From VGBV01 sp963813725 (lineage in GTDB: Bacteria > Actinomycetota > Thermoleophilia > Solirubrobacterales > 70-9), in assembly GCA_963813725.1 (NCBI GenBank), contig CAWFAI010000015.1, positions 124,001 through 188,000 on the forward strand: a DNA stretch of 64,000 nt, in the 5' to 3' direction. The notes under the pieces are model-generated. The model was not told where the DNA came from. It was given only the letters and a program-made list of their open reading frames with translations, and did no database searches. A program made the translations under genes and the position numbers. Position 1 is the stretch's first letter. Each line of letters starts with the position of its first letter. Shown here in pieces: positions 1 through 8,196 of this stretch.

Positions 1-525
1 CCCGCTGACCTCGTCGCCCGGCCGCAGCTCGCAGCGGCGAATCTGGGAGGCGCTCACGTAGACGTCGCCCTCGTGCGCGCTCAGGCCCTCCAGGCGCAGG
101 AAGCCGTAGCCCTGCGGCATCCGGTCGAGCACGCCCGAGACCTCCTCGGTCTCGACCTCGGCGCCGTCCTCGGGCTCGGCCCGCTCCCCGTCAGCGGCCT
201 CGTCGGGGCCGCGATCCCGACCCCGCTCGCCATCGCCATCGCGCTCGCCGTCGTCCCGCTCGGCGGCCCGGGATCGGCCCCGCCCGCCCCGGCGCCCGCG
301 GCGGCGGGCACGCCTCCTGGGGGGCTCGGCCTCGTCGCGCTCGGGAGCGTCCGCCTCGGGGGCTTCCGCCCCGCCGTCGCGGTCGCCCTCGGCCGGTGCC
401 CCCTCGGCCTCGGCGCCCTCGATCGCCTCGATCAACTCCTCGCGCGAGAGCATGCGAAACCCGGGCACGCCGAGCTCCTGTGCGCGCGCGTGCAATTCGG
501 ACAGGTGCTGGTCCCCCAACGCCAT
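1..525 (-). CDS. rho: Transcription termination factor Rho, N-terminal part (runs off the window)
   Basis: This is the first 175 codons of Rho, the RNA helicase that ends transcription; the ATPase part lies beyond position 1. The ATG at 525 overlaps the glpD stop (TGATG). Residues about 9-36 form the Rho N-terminal helical domain (LSELHARAQELGVPGF, then SREELIEAI). Residues about 40-125 are a charged insert rich in Glu/Asp/Arg/Gly, as in many actinobacterial Rho proteins. From about 128 the RNA-binding cold-shock-like domain begins (QGYGFLRLEG, DVYVSASQIRR, ELRPGDEVSG). The reading frame is open to the window edge. The identity is clear from these motifs although the catalytic region cannot be seen. 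Confidence 0.93.
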   Translation of the reverse strand, partial: MALGDQHLSELHARAQELGVPGFRMLSREELIEAIEGAEAEGAPAEGDRDGGAEAPEADAPERDEAEPPRRRARRRGRRGGRGRSRAAERDDGERDGDGERGRDRGPDEAADGERAEPEDGAEVETEEVSGVLDRMPQGYGFLRLEGLSAHEGDVYVSASQIRRCELRPGDEVSG

Positions 526-2204
526 CAGCCCAGGTTATTGGCCGCGGCGGGATCGAGTCCCTCCGAGGCGACCACGTCGCGCCATGCCTGTGGCTCGTCC
601 CGCACCCGCTGCTTCGTCCAGCCCAGCTCGCGGCCCATCAGCTCCGCGACCCTGCCCACGGCCTCGGGGCCGCGCAGCTCGCTGGCGGCGACCAGGCCCA
701 GGCGGGTGCGGCGCAGGAGCACGTCGGCGACGCTGCGCGCCTGCTCGTCCCGCGCGGCGATCACGACCTCGGCCAGCAGGTCCGGGTGCCCGGGCAGGAT
801 CGCCTCGGCCAGGGCGGGGTCGGCCTCGGCCACGTCCAGGACTCTGCGCGCGGCGTGGCCGTAGCGGAAGGCGAGCTGCTCGGCGGCGCCCTCGGGCAAC
901 TCCACGCTCGTCTGCAGGTCCTCCTCGCGGGCCGGCATGCCCAGGGGGATGTCGTCGGTTCGCGATTCCGACTCGCGCCCGTCGCGCTGCACGATGCGGT
1001 CCACCACCATCTCGGCCATGCGCCGCCAGGTGGTGAGCTTGCCGCCGGTGATGGTCAGCATCCCCGAAGAGGTCTCGTACAGCTCGGCCTTGCGCGAGAT
1101 GTCAACGGACTTCTTCGGGTCGCCCGCCGAGATCAGCGGCCGCACCCCCGCGAAGGCGCCCGTGATGTGCTCGGGCGTCAGGTCCAGCTCCAGGTACTCG
1201 TTGGCGGCGTCCAGCAGGTAGGTGATGTCATCGCCGCTCGGCGGGACGTGGTCGATGTCGCCCTCGTAGTCATTGTCGGTGGGGCCGATCATCGCCCGCC
1301 CGTACCAGGGAAGGATCATCACGGTGCGCTCCTCCCCGGCGGGGACGACGAAGGCGGCCTCGCTCACCGGCAGGTCATCGGTCGAGAGGGTGATGTGCGT
1401 GCCGCGGCTGGGCGCGATCCGGGGCACCTCCTCCTCGGTCAGGAGCTCGTCGGGGCGAATCCGGTCGGCCCAGACCCCCGTCGCGTTGACGACGTTGGTC
1501 GCTTGCAGCTCCAGCCGCTCGCCCGACTCGGCCTCGGTGAACGCCACCCCGGTCGCGCGGCCCCCCTCGTCGAGGATCTCGGCGACCTCGGCCCCGTTCA
1601 GGAGCACTGCGCCGAAGCGCTCGGCCTCGCCCAGGACCGTCAGCACCAGCCGGGCGTCGTCGGTCTGGCAGTCATAGAAGAGGTAGGCCGAGCTCGGCTC
1701 GAGCGGGGCCAGCGCCGGCACCAGCTCGGCCGCCTCCTCGCCGCTGATCGTCCGGTGGCGGTCGGGCGACCAGTACTCGCCCTCGGCCGAGCGCTCCTCG
1801 CGCTGGCTGCGGCCGCGCCCGACCCGCGAGGTCGCCATCACGTCGTACATGTTGAGGCCGATCCCGATGCGCCGGTCGCGCCGCGCGTCCCCCACGGTGG
1901 CCACCAGGTACGGCGTCGGATAGACCAGGTGCGGCGCCAGGTGCACCATCAGCTGGCGCTCGAGCAGTGCCTCGCGGACCAGCCCCAGGTCGAAGTTCTG
2001 CAGGTAGCGGAGGCCTCCGTGGACCATCTTCGATGAGCGGCTGGAGGTGCCCTGCGCGAAGTCGCCGCGCTCGAGCAGTGCCACCGAGTAGCCGCGCGAC
2101 GCGGCGTCCAGCGCGACGCCGGCGCCGGTGATGCCGCCACCGATCACGACGACGTCGAACTGCTCGCCCTCGATCGCCGCCACGGCGTCTGCCCGCGAGA
2201 TCAC
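525..2204 (-). CDS. glpD: Aerobic glycerol-3-phosphate dehydrogenase, FAD-dependent
   Basis: 559 residues, normal for GlpD, which oxidises glycerol-3-phosphate to dihydroxyacetone phosphate at the membrane and passes electrons to quinone. The N-terminal FAD-binding Rossmann motif (VVVIGGGITGAG, residues about 18-29) is followed by the family block SRSSKMVHGGLRYLQ (about 55-69) and GTHITLS/PWYGRAMIGPTDND in the substrate domain. The C-terminal 130 residues fit the helical DAO_C domain. The ATG start is followed directly by the DUF-free GlpD core, and the stop overlaps the rho start, so the two may be cotranscribed. No frame breaks. A second, GlpA-like enzyme lies at 40191. Confidence 0.95.
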   Translation of the reverse strand: MISRADAVAAIEGEQFDVVVIGGGITGAGVALDAASRGYSVALLERGDFAQGTSSRSSKMVHGGLRYLQNFDLGLVREALLERQLMVHLAPHLVYPTPYLVATVGDARRDRRIGIGLNMYDVMATSRVGRGRSQREERSAEGEYWSPDRHRTISGEEAAELVPALAPLEPSSAYLFYDCQTDDARLVLTVLGEAERFGAVLLNGAEVAEILDEGGRATGVAFTEAESGERLELQATNVVNATGVWADRIRPDELLTEEEVPRIAPSRGTHITLSTDDLPVSEAAFVVPAGEERTVMILPWYGRAMIGPTDNDYEGDIDHVPPSGDDITYLLDAANEYLELDLTPEHITGAFAGVRPLISAGDPKKSVDISRKAELYETSSGMLTITGGKLTTWRRMAEMVVDRIVQRDGRESESRTDDIPLGMPAREEDLQTSVELPEGAAEQLAFRYGHAARRVLDVAEADPALAEAILPGHPDLLAEVVIAARDEQARSVADVLLRRTRLGLVAASELRGPEAVGRVAELMGRELGWTKQRVRDEPQAWRDVVASEGLDPAAANNLG

Positions 2205-2243
2205 GCGGGGAAATGTAGAGAGTGGCCCGAGCCGACCCCGCGG

Positions 2244-2756
2244 TCAGTCCAGGAACTCGACGACCTGGGCCGCGGGCGCACGCTCGGGCGCGCTCTGCTC
2301 TTGGACCGCGCGCCCCAGGTGGATGAGCCCGACGAAGCGCTCGCCATCCGGCATGCCGACCGCCTCGCGGCCCGCGGGCGTGCGCAGGACGCCGGGCGTG
2401 CGCCAATACCCGGCGAGGCCTCGCGCGTGCGCGGCCAGCAGCACGATGTAGGCGGCGCAGGCGGTCGCGTGCAGGTCCTCCTCGTCCTCGGTGGGGTCCT
2501 TGCCCCGCAGGGCGCAGGAGCAGACGACCAGCGTCGGGGCGCGGTCGAGCTTGGGTGCCGCCTCTGGCCCGGCGGCGAGCTTCAGCCGCTCGAGCGCCCG
2601 CGGGCCGACCACGCGGAAGCGCCAGGGGTTGGTGAGGTTGTGGTTGGGTGCCCAGCGGGCGAGATCGAGGATCTCCTCGAGCTCGGCACGGTCCACCTGG
2701 CCGGGCGCGTACGCCTTGTGGGTCCGGCGCGTCCTGATCGCTGTTTCGGCGTCCAC
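2244..2756 (-). CDS. Nitroreductase-family FMN oxidoreductase
   Basis: About 170 residues from the GTG at 2756 (VDAETAIRTRRTHKAY). The family start motif RRTHKAY and the FMN-binding block ARWAPNHNLTNPWRF mark it as a nitroreductase of the small YdjA-like type. Near the C-terminus GLIHLGR is also typical. An upstream in-frame start near 2867 would overlap the S-component gene and encodes sequence that does not look like nitroreductase, so the GTG is preferred, although no ribosome site is obvious. It lies 48 nt after the last gene of the riboswitch-led B12 uptake operon, on the same strand, and may be its sixth gene. The DMB synthase BluB belongs to the same superfamily, but the motifs here are not BluB-like. 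Substrate unknown. Confidence 0.8.
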   Translation of the reverse strand: MDAETAIRTRRTHKAYAPGQVDRAELEEILDLARWAPNHNLTNPWRFRVVGPRALERLKLAAGPEAAPKLDRAPTLVVCSCALRGKDPTEDEEDLHATACAAYIVLLAAHARGLAGYWRTPGVLRTPAGREAVGMPDGERFVGLIHLGRAVQEQSAPERAPAAQVVEFLD

Positions 2757-2803
2757 GGGCGCGAACCGTAGATCAACGCGGCGGGTGGGCGTCGCCGTCC
2801 GCG

Positions 2804-4651
2804 CTACTCCTCGCGAGGCGACTGGCGGCTGAGCAGGAACCCACCGAGGGCGAGCACCGCCAAGCACAGCGCGATGCCGGCGACCAGGACTCCGGAGTCA
2901 TCGTCGTCGGCATCGGTCTCGAAGCGCGAGGCCGCCCCGGCGGTCGCCTCGGGCGCCCCGGTCCCGGCCGGCGCGCCCGCGCTCTCGGCGGCCGCGGCGC
3001 CCGCGGCCGCATCCCCGCCGGCGCCCGTCGCCGCGCCCCCTCCGCCCACGCCGCCCGTGGCGGCCGAGCCCGCCGCGCCGGAGCCCGAGGCCGAACCCGA
3101 CGCGCTCGAGCCGGACCCGCCCCCCACCTGCGCGAGCGGGAAGGGAGCCCGCTCGGCCGCCTGCAGGGCCTGGGCTGTCACCCAGACGGGGGTCTGGTCG
3201 CTCGTGCGGGAGTAGCGATAGTGACCGTCGGCCGCCTGCAGCGAGGCGAGGTATCCGAAGGGGTCGCGGCCACCCTTGCGGAGGTTCCGGGGCGAGACCC
3301 CGGCGGCGATCAGGCCCTGGATCGCCCAGGCCGTCGACTGCGCATTCGCGCCGCCCCCGGAGAGGGGGAAGCCCCCGCCACGGAGCTGGGCGGAGCGCAG
3401 GTAGCCGACGCCGCCGCGCATCGCGCCCGACCCGGTCCCAATCGCGCCGAGCGCCTGCAGCACCGCCCCGGTGGTGTCGGCGTCGCTGTTGGTGTTGGGC
3501 GCGAAGCCCCAGCCCCCGTCGCCGTTTCGGTTGCGGATCAGCCATCTCGCGGAGCGGTCCGCCGTCCCCGACCCCGCCGCCGCGAGGGCGAGCACCCCGA
3601 ACGCGGTCGGGTTCACCTGACCGCCCCAGGAGCCGTCCCCCCTGCGCTGCTTCAGCAGCCTGCGGACGAGGTTCCGCCCCGCGAAGCGCCGCGATGAGAG
3701 CCCGGCGGCCTCGACCACCAGGATCGTGCGCTCCAGCTCGGCCGCGTCCCGAAGCCCGCCCGCGGTGGAGCGCAGGTATGAGAGGGGCGTCTTGCCGTTG
3801 CGGCTGACCGAGGCGGGGTCGACGCCGGCCGCCTCCAGGCCCAGGGTCGCCCAGCCCGTCATGCCCGCGCTGGAGGGCGATTCGGGCGAGAAGCCGAAGC
3901 CGCCGTCCTCGTTCTGGGCCGCGCGGAGGTAGGCGACTGCATCCCCGGCGGCGGCGCTCGCACTCGGCGGCGTCGCCGTCCCGGCCCAGCCCGCGACGAT
4001 CGCGGCGACGAGCAGCAGCGAGGCGCCGGCGGGCGCCGCCCCCTTGCCCCACGCGAACTCGAAGCGGGTCCGGTAGCGCGTCAGCATCCGCACCAATGCG
4101 GGGCCCGCGATCAGGGCGAAGGCGACGTTGCCGGCGGCGTGCGCGACGTTGAAGGGCAGGCCCCGTGCCGCCAGCGCCAGGTAGCGGTCGAGCGACTGCT
4201 CACCGCCATAGGTGACCATCAGCGACAGGTCCAGCAGCGCGCCGTAGGCGAAGCCGGCGAGCCCGCAGGCGACTGCCAGCCCGACGCGGCCGACCTTCCT
4301 GCCCGTCAGCAGCGCCAGGCCCGCTCCCAACAGCCCCGTCATGCCCCAGCCCGCCATCTGCCAGGGCGTCCAGGGGCCCTGGCCAAGCCAGAAGTTCGAT
4401 GCGAGCGCTGCCAGCGCCCCGACGGCGAAGCCCGGAGCGCCGCCCAGCGCGAACCCCGCGATCAGCGTGATGTCGGTGGTCGGGACCACGTTCGGGATCG
4501 GCGAGAACGCCACCCGCCCCACGGCCGCCAGCGCCGCCAGCGCCGCGACCAGCGCCACGACCTGGGCGGGGGGCTTCGAGCGCTCGTACCAGACGACGCC
4601 GCCGATCAGGGCGATGGCGAGCAGAGCGAAGATCGCGCCGGCGGTGCTCAT
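2804..4651 (-). CDS. ECF transporter S-component fused to an extracytoplasmic alpha/alpha-barrel (transcobalamin-like) domain
   Basis: 615 residues, about three times a normal S-component. Residues 1-192 have six hydrophobic segments and the S-component signature region with WTPWQMAGWGMTGLLGAG at about 94-111. A seventh hydrophobic segment (210-226) leads to residues 236-500, which hold at least five repeats of the prenyltransferase/squalene-cyclase type, each with a YL..aQ..DGgFgf turn and a following Ala-rich helix (starts near 239, 330, 369, 417, 467). A Gly/Ala/Ser linker (510-583) and a last membrane helix (586-607) end the protein. In animal transcobalamin and intrinsic factor an alpha6/alpha6 barrel is half of the B12-binding site. 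Fusing it to the S-component, behind a cobalamin riboswitch, suggests a tethered B12 receptor. ATG overlaps the ATPase stop (ATGA). No terpenoid-cyclase DxDD motif is seen, so an enzyme is unlikely. Confidence 0.85.
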   Translation of the reverse strand: MSTAGAIFALLAIALIGGVVWYERSKPPAQVVALVAALAALAAVGRVAFSPIPNVVPTTDITLIAGFALGGAPGFAVGALAALASNFWLGQGPWTPWQMAGWGMTGLLGAGLALLTGRKVGRVGLAVACGLAGFAYGALLDLSLMVTYGGEQSLDRYLALAARGLPFNVAHAAGNVAFALIAGPALVRMLTRYRTRFEFAWGKGAAPAGASLLLVAAIVAGWAGTATPPSASAAAGDAVAYLRAAQNEDGGFGFSPESPSSAGMTGWATLGLEAAGVDPASVSRNGKTPLSYLRSTAGGLRDAAELERTILVVEAAGLSSRRFAGRNLVRRLLKQRRGDGSWGGQVNPTAFGVLALAAAGSGTADRSARWLIRNRNGDGGWGFAPNTNSDADTTGAVLQALGAIGTGSGAMRGGVGYLRSAQLRGGGFPLSGGGANAQSTAWAIQGLIAAGVSPRNLRKGGRDPFGYLASLQAADGHYRYSRTSDQTPVWVTAQALQAAERAPFPLAQVGGGSGSSASGSASGSGAAGSAATGGVGGGGAATGAGGDAAAGAAAAESAGAPAGTGAPEATAGAASRFETDADDDDSGVLVAGIALCLAVLALGGFLLSRQSPREE

Positions 4652-6273
4652 TCACGGCCTCCGGCGACGGCCCGCGGCGAGAGCAGCTCGATCCCCTCGG
4701 CCGGGGTGGCCGCCGCGCCGCCCGTCAGGCGCGCCACCTCGGTCGAGAAGTACCAGCCCCCGGCGAGCAGCTCGCCGGCTGGCCCGTCGGCGACGACCTC
4801 GCCGCGCCCCAGCAGGACCACGCGGTCAGCGAACGCGGCGGCGAACTCGACGTCGTGTGTGGCGATGACTACGGCGGCACCGGCCTCGGCGAGCTCGGCC
4901 GCCAGCGCGGCGAGGTCGTCCTTGCGCGCGCGGTCCATCCCACGGGTGGGCTCGTCCAGCAGCACCGCGCCCGGGGGGTCGCCGGCGCCGGCGCCGCGGC
5001 CGGCGACGACGATCGCCAGCGCCAGCCGCTGGCGCTCGCCGCCCGAGAGGTCACGAGGGTCGGCGTCGGCCTGCGCATCGAGCCCCAGCAGCTTCAGGGC
5101 CGCCAGGCCGGCCTCGCCGGGGAGCTCGTCGCCGATGCGTTCGCGCACGAGCATGTCCGCGGGGCGCTGGGGCAGCAGCGCGACGCCCGCGGGCGCGCTG
5201 AGGCGGCCGCTCGCCGGCTCCAGCAACCCCGCCGCCGCGCGCAGGAGCGTGCTCTTGCCCGCGCCGTTTCGCCCCATCAGCGCCACCCGCTCACCCCGGC
5301 CTACCTCCAGGTCCAGGCCGCGCAGCGCGTCGATCCGCTCGGCATCGGTGCCCAGCTCCAGCCAGAGCCGATCGGCGGAGAGGGCAAGGCCGCGGCGGCG
5401 TGCGGCACCGTCGCCGTCGCCGGCCCGGGGCGGCCGCGGCTCGGGGGCAAGCCCGCGGGCCGCCAGCGCCTGGCGACCCTCGCGGACGCTCGCGACCGGC
5501 GGCATGCCGAGTCCGTCGAAGAGGCGGGCGGCCGGGGTCGCCAGCGCGGGCGCCGAGCGCAGCGCCCAGTCCAGGAACGCCGTGGGGCCGCCGTCAAAGG
5601 CGATCGAGCCGGCGTCCATTGCGACGACGCGGTCCGCGGCGGCCAGGCAACGCTCCAGACGGTGCTCGCCGAGCAGGATGGCCACTCCCCACTCCTCGTT
5701 CAGACGCCGCAGGGCGCCGATCAGCTCGTCGCCCGCGACCGGATCGAGCTGCGAGGTCGGCTCGTCGAGCAGCAGCAGCGACGGGCGGCTGGCGAGCGCC
5801 GCGGCCAGGGCGACGCGCTGCAGTTCGCCGCCCGAGAGCGAGTCCGTCGTCCGCTCCAGCAGGTCGGCGATCGCCAGCGCCAGAGCCACCTCCTCAACGG
5901 CGCGGGCGCGCTGCGCGGGAGGGACGCCGCGCAGCTCCAGGGGGAGCTCGATCTCGGCGCCCACCGTGGTGCTGACCACCTGGGTCTCGGGCTCCTGGGC
6001 GACGAGCCCGACCCTGGCCGCGAGCTCGGCGGGCCCATGTGAGCGAACGTCGAGGTCGGCGACGGAGAGCTCGCCCGCGACCTCCCCGCCGTGGAAGTGA
6101 GGCACCAGCCCGCAGGCGGCGCGCAGCAGCGTCGTCTTCCCTGACCCCGAGAGGCCGCAGAGGACGACCAGCTCGCCCGGCTCGACCCGCAGGTCGATCC
6201 CGGCGAGCGCATCGCGGCCGCCGCCGGGATAGCGGTAGCGCAAGCGCTCGGCGGTGAGGACCGGATCAGGCAC
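4648..6273 (-). CDS. ECF transporter ATPase with two ABC domains in one chain (EcfA-EcfA' fusion)
   Basis: 541 residues from a GTG start. Two complete ABC ATPase domains lie in tandem. The first has Walker A GLSGSGKTT (about 40-48), Q-loop region QEPETQVVS, signature LSGGELQRVALA and Walker B LLLLDEPT. The second has Walker A GRNGAGKST, signature LSGGERQRLALA and Walker B VLLDEPTRG. QEPETQ is characteristic of ECF-type ATPases. The chain would supply both ATPases that drive import through EcfT and the S-component. It overlaps ecfT upstream by 8 nt and the S-component gene downstream by 4 nt, so translation is probably coupled. No frame breaks. Confidence 0.92.
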   Translation of the reverse strand: MPDPVLTAERLRYRYPGGGRDALAGIDLRVEPGELVVLCGLSGSGKTTLLRAACGLVPHFHGGEVAGELSVADLDVRSHGPAELAARVGLVAQEPETQVVSTTVGAEIELPLELRGVPPAQRARAVEEVALALAIADLLERTTDSLSGGELQRVALAAALASRPSLLLLDEPTSQLDPVAGDELIGALRRLNEEWGVAILLGEHRLERCLAAADRVVAMDAGSIAFDGGPTAFLDWALRSAPALATPAARLFDGLGMPPVASVREGRQALAARGLAPEPRPPRAGDGDGAARRRGLALSADRLWLELGTDAERIDALRGLDLEVGRGERVALMGRNGAGKSTLLRAAAGLLEPASGRLSAPAGVALLPQRPADMLVRERIGDELPGEAGLAALKLLGLDAQADADPRDLSGGERQRLALAIVVAGRGAGAGDPPGAVLLDEPTRGMDRARKDDLAALAAELAEAGAAVVIATHDVEFAAAFADRVVLLGRGEVVADGPAGELLAGGWYFSTEVARLTGGAAATPAEGIELLSPRAVAGGRE

Positions 6274-7228
6274 CGGCCCCTCGCAGGCCCGCGGACCGTG
6301 CCGCCGCGCTCCCCGAGGTGGGGATCGCGGGCTCAGCGTCGCTCGGCCGGGCGGGCCGCGCCCAGGTGCGGCCGGCGAAGGGCAGCCACGCCAGCAGCGG
6401 CAGCAGCCCGCAGAGCGCGATGGTCGCCGGGCCGACAGCGAGGGTCACCCGGGGGTAGGTCTCGAACCCCCCGGCCCCGGCCACCAGCCCGGCGGCGCAA
6501 AGACCGGCGATCGCGACCGCCGAGGCGATCAGGGGCCCCGAGGGCGCGGTTCGCTCTGGCCGAGGCCTCGCCCGCATCCCGAGCGCATGACCGCGCAGCT
6601 CCAGCGTCGCGGCCACCTCGATCGCCCGGTCCAGCGAGCCTTCGACGAGCCGGCGGGCCAGCGCCCCCCTGCCCACTTGCGCGGCGCCGGGGCCGCGCAG
6701 CTCGGCGGCCTCGCGCAGGCGCGCTGCGTCCGCGGCCGCGACCGGAACCATCCGCACCACCAGCGCCGCCGTCAAGGCAGAGCGCCTGGCGACGGGCCGC
6801 AGCACCCGCAACACCCGATCGGGATCAACGCATGCGGAGTAGACGGCGAAGGCGAGCACGACGACCACGACCCGCATCCCGATCGCGCCTCCGGCCACGA
6901 GCGACTCGAGGGTGACGTCGGTGCGGCCCAGCACGGGCACCTCCCATCCCCGCAGCAGCACCGTCGCGCCGCGGTGATAGACGAGCGCGTTGACGAGCAC
7001 CATCACCACCATCAGGGACAGGGCCAGGCGCAGCGACGCGCGCACCGCCCGCCCGGCCCCCGCCGCGCAGCCCGCAAGCGCGATGGCCGCCCCGTCGGCA
7101 GCCAGCACGAGCGGGCTGGAATAGACGAAGGCCAGCAGCGCCAGCGCACCCAGGAACGACACGGACGCCGCCACGGGCGCGCGATGCAGGGGGCTGCGCC
7201 CCGGAGAGAACGCCAGCGCCGACCTCAC
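6266..7228 (-). CDS. ecfT: ECF transporter transmembrane component EcfT (CbiQ family)
   Basis: About 320 residues from the GTG at 7228, which overlaps the stop of the preceding lipoprotein gene (GTGA). Several hydrophobic segments (for example ASVSFLGALALLAFVYSS and MVVMVLVNALVY) alternate with a cytoplasmic region containing two coupling-helix motifs, EAAELRGPG and ATLELRGHALG. These match the paired x-R-G motifs by which EcfT contacts the two ATPases. It is the scaffold between the S-component (2804) and the ATPase (4648). An upstream start would run antisense-like Arg-rich sequence through the lipoprotein gene, so the overlap start is preferred. Confidence 0.88.
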   Translation of the reverse strand: MRSALAFSPGRSPLHRAPVAASVSFLGALALLAFVYSSPLVLAADGAAIALAGCAAGAGRAVRASLRLALSLMVVMVLVNALVYHRGATVLLRGWEVPVLGRTDVTLESLVAGGAIGMRVVVVVLAFAVYSACVDPDRVLRVLRPVARRSALTAALVVRMVPVAAADAARLREAAELRGPGAAQVGRGALARRLVEGSLDRAIEVAATLELRGHALGMRARPRPERTAPSGPLIASAVAIAGLCAAGLVAGAGGFETYPRVTLAVGPATIALCGLLPLLAWLPFAGRTWARPARPSDAEPAIPTSGSAAARSAGLRGAGA

Positions 7229-8196
7229 CCCGCCGGCGCTCCGATCATGGCGCTCGTAGAGCCGTCCGTCACGGGCACGCCCAGGTATCCCTGGTTCTCG
7301 ACTATCGCGACCGCGAACCGGTCGCGGAGCGGCTCGCCGAGCAGGTCGAGCGCCGCGGCCACCCCGCGGTCGTCGGTCCCCGTCACGACCCAGGTCGGAG
7401 GGCCATCGTCCGGGCGCAGCGCCGCCACCAGGCCCGCGCCGCCGGTCAGCACCTCGGCGACACGGCCGCGCGGGTCGAGCAGCGTCAGGCCGACGGATGG
7501 CTCGACGCCCGAGAAGGTGGCGAAGACGCCGCTGCGCTGTGGACCGCCCGCGAGCAGCCGCGCCGCGGGATCGTCGGAGATCGCCTGCCACGGGCCGACG
7601 AGGACCCGGATCTCGCCGTCGGCGCCGGGATCGTCGTCCTCTGGCCCCGGGTCGGCGCCGGTGCTCACGCCCTCGCCCTCCAGCGCACGGCTTACGCGCT
7701 CGCAGGCGCCCTCGGCGCCGCCGCAGTAGACGGCGGTGGACCAGTCCCGGCCGTCGAACCCGCTGACGAAGGGCTCGGGCCAGGAGCCGACGACCGCCGG
7801 GGAGCGCATCGCCGTGGTCCAGTCGTGGTGGTCCCACCAGATCCGGTCGCCGTCGGCGGGCGCGTACTCGCCGGCGCCGATCGGTGACTCGATCCCGTTG
7901 ACATAGAAGAACCAGTCGCTGCGGCGGCCGTCGTCCGTGCCGCCGGCGAGCTCGTCGATGGACTGCACGAAGCCGCCGCCGTAGCGGGTCTCGACGTCGG
8001 CGCTCTCGTCGAGCACGCTCAGCACGGTGTCGGACTCGCTCAACTCGACGCTTTGGTCCACCAGCGACTCGGCGCCGAAGTCGCGCGTCACCGTCAGCTC
8101 GGCGGCCCCCGTCTCCTCGCCGGCGCCGGCGCCGCAGCCCGCCGCCGCCGCGGCGCACAGCACCGCGGCGGCTGCGGACGCGAGGCCGCGCCTCAC
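7225..8196 (-). CDS. Lipoprotein with DUF4430 (transcobalamin C-terminal-like) domain
   Basis: 323 residues from the GTG at 8196, overlapping the previous stop (GTGA). The N-terminus is a lipoprotein signal peptide: basic start, Ala-rich core and lipobox AAGC with Cys at residue 21. Residues about 40-125 match the DUF4430 family, with VLSVLD, the YGGGFVQSI block, SDWFFYVNGIES and GDRIWWDHHDW. This domain is homologous to the beta-domain of transcobalamin and intrinsic factor, which closes over B12. Residues 130-323 form a second region (with IRVLVGPW and TWVVTGTDDRGVAAALDLL) that I do not recognise. Between the riboswitch and the ECF genes, it is best read as the membrane-tethered partner of the barrel domain in the S-component fusion. 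Confidence 0.85.
   Translation of the reverse strand: MRRGLASAAAAVLCAAAAAGCGAGAGEETGAAELTVTRDFGAESLVDQSVELSESDTVLSVLDESADVETRYGGGFVQSIDELAGGTDDGRRSDWFFYVNGIESPIGAGEYAPADGDRIWWDHHDWTTAMRSPAVVGSWPEPFVSGFDGRDWSTAVYCGGAEGACERVSRALEGEGVSTGADPGPEDDDPGADGEIRVLVGPWQAISDDPAARLLAGGPQRSGVFATFSGVEPSVGLTLLDPRGRVAEVLTGGAGLVAALRPDDGPPTWVVTGTDDRGVAAALDLLGEPLRDRFAVAIVENQGYLGVPVTDGSTSAMIGAPAG

Noticed and set aside
73..2036. Long plus-strand frames opposite rho and glpD
   Set aside because: They are antisense shadows of high-GC genes, rich in Arg/Pro/Ala, without ribosome sites or family motifs. Many similar ones exist throughout and were ignored.
2244..2756. BluB (DMB synthase) because it lies by a B12 operon
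   Set aside because: The RRTHKAY start and the short length match small nitroreductases; BluB-type residues around the flavin were not recognised.
2804..4651. Squalene-hopene cyclase or prenyltransferase enzyme
   Set aside because: No DxDD acid motif and only five short repeats; the context is an ECF transporter with riboswitch.
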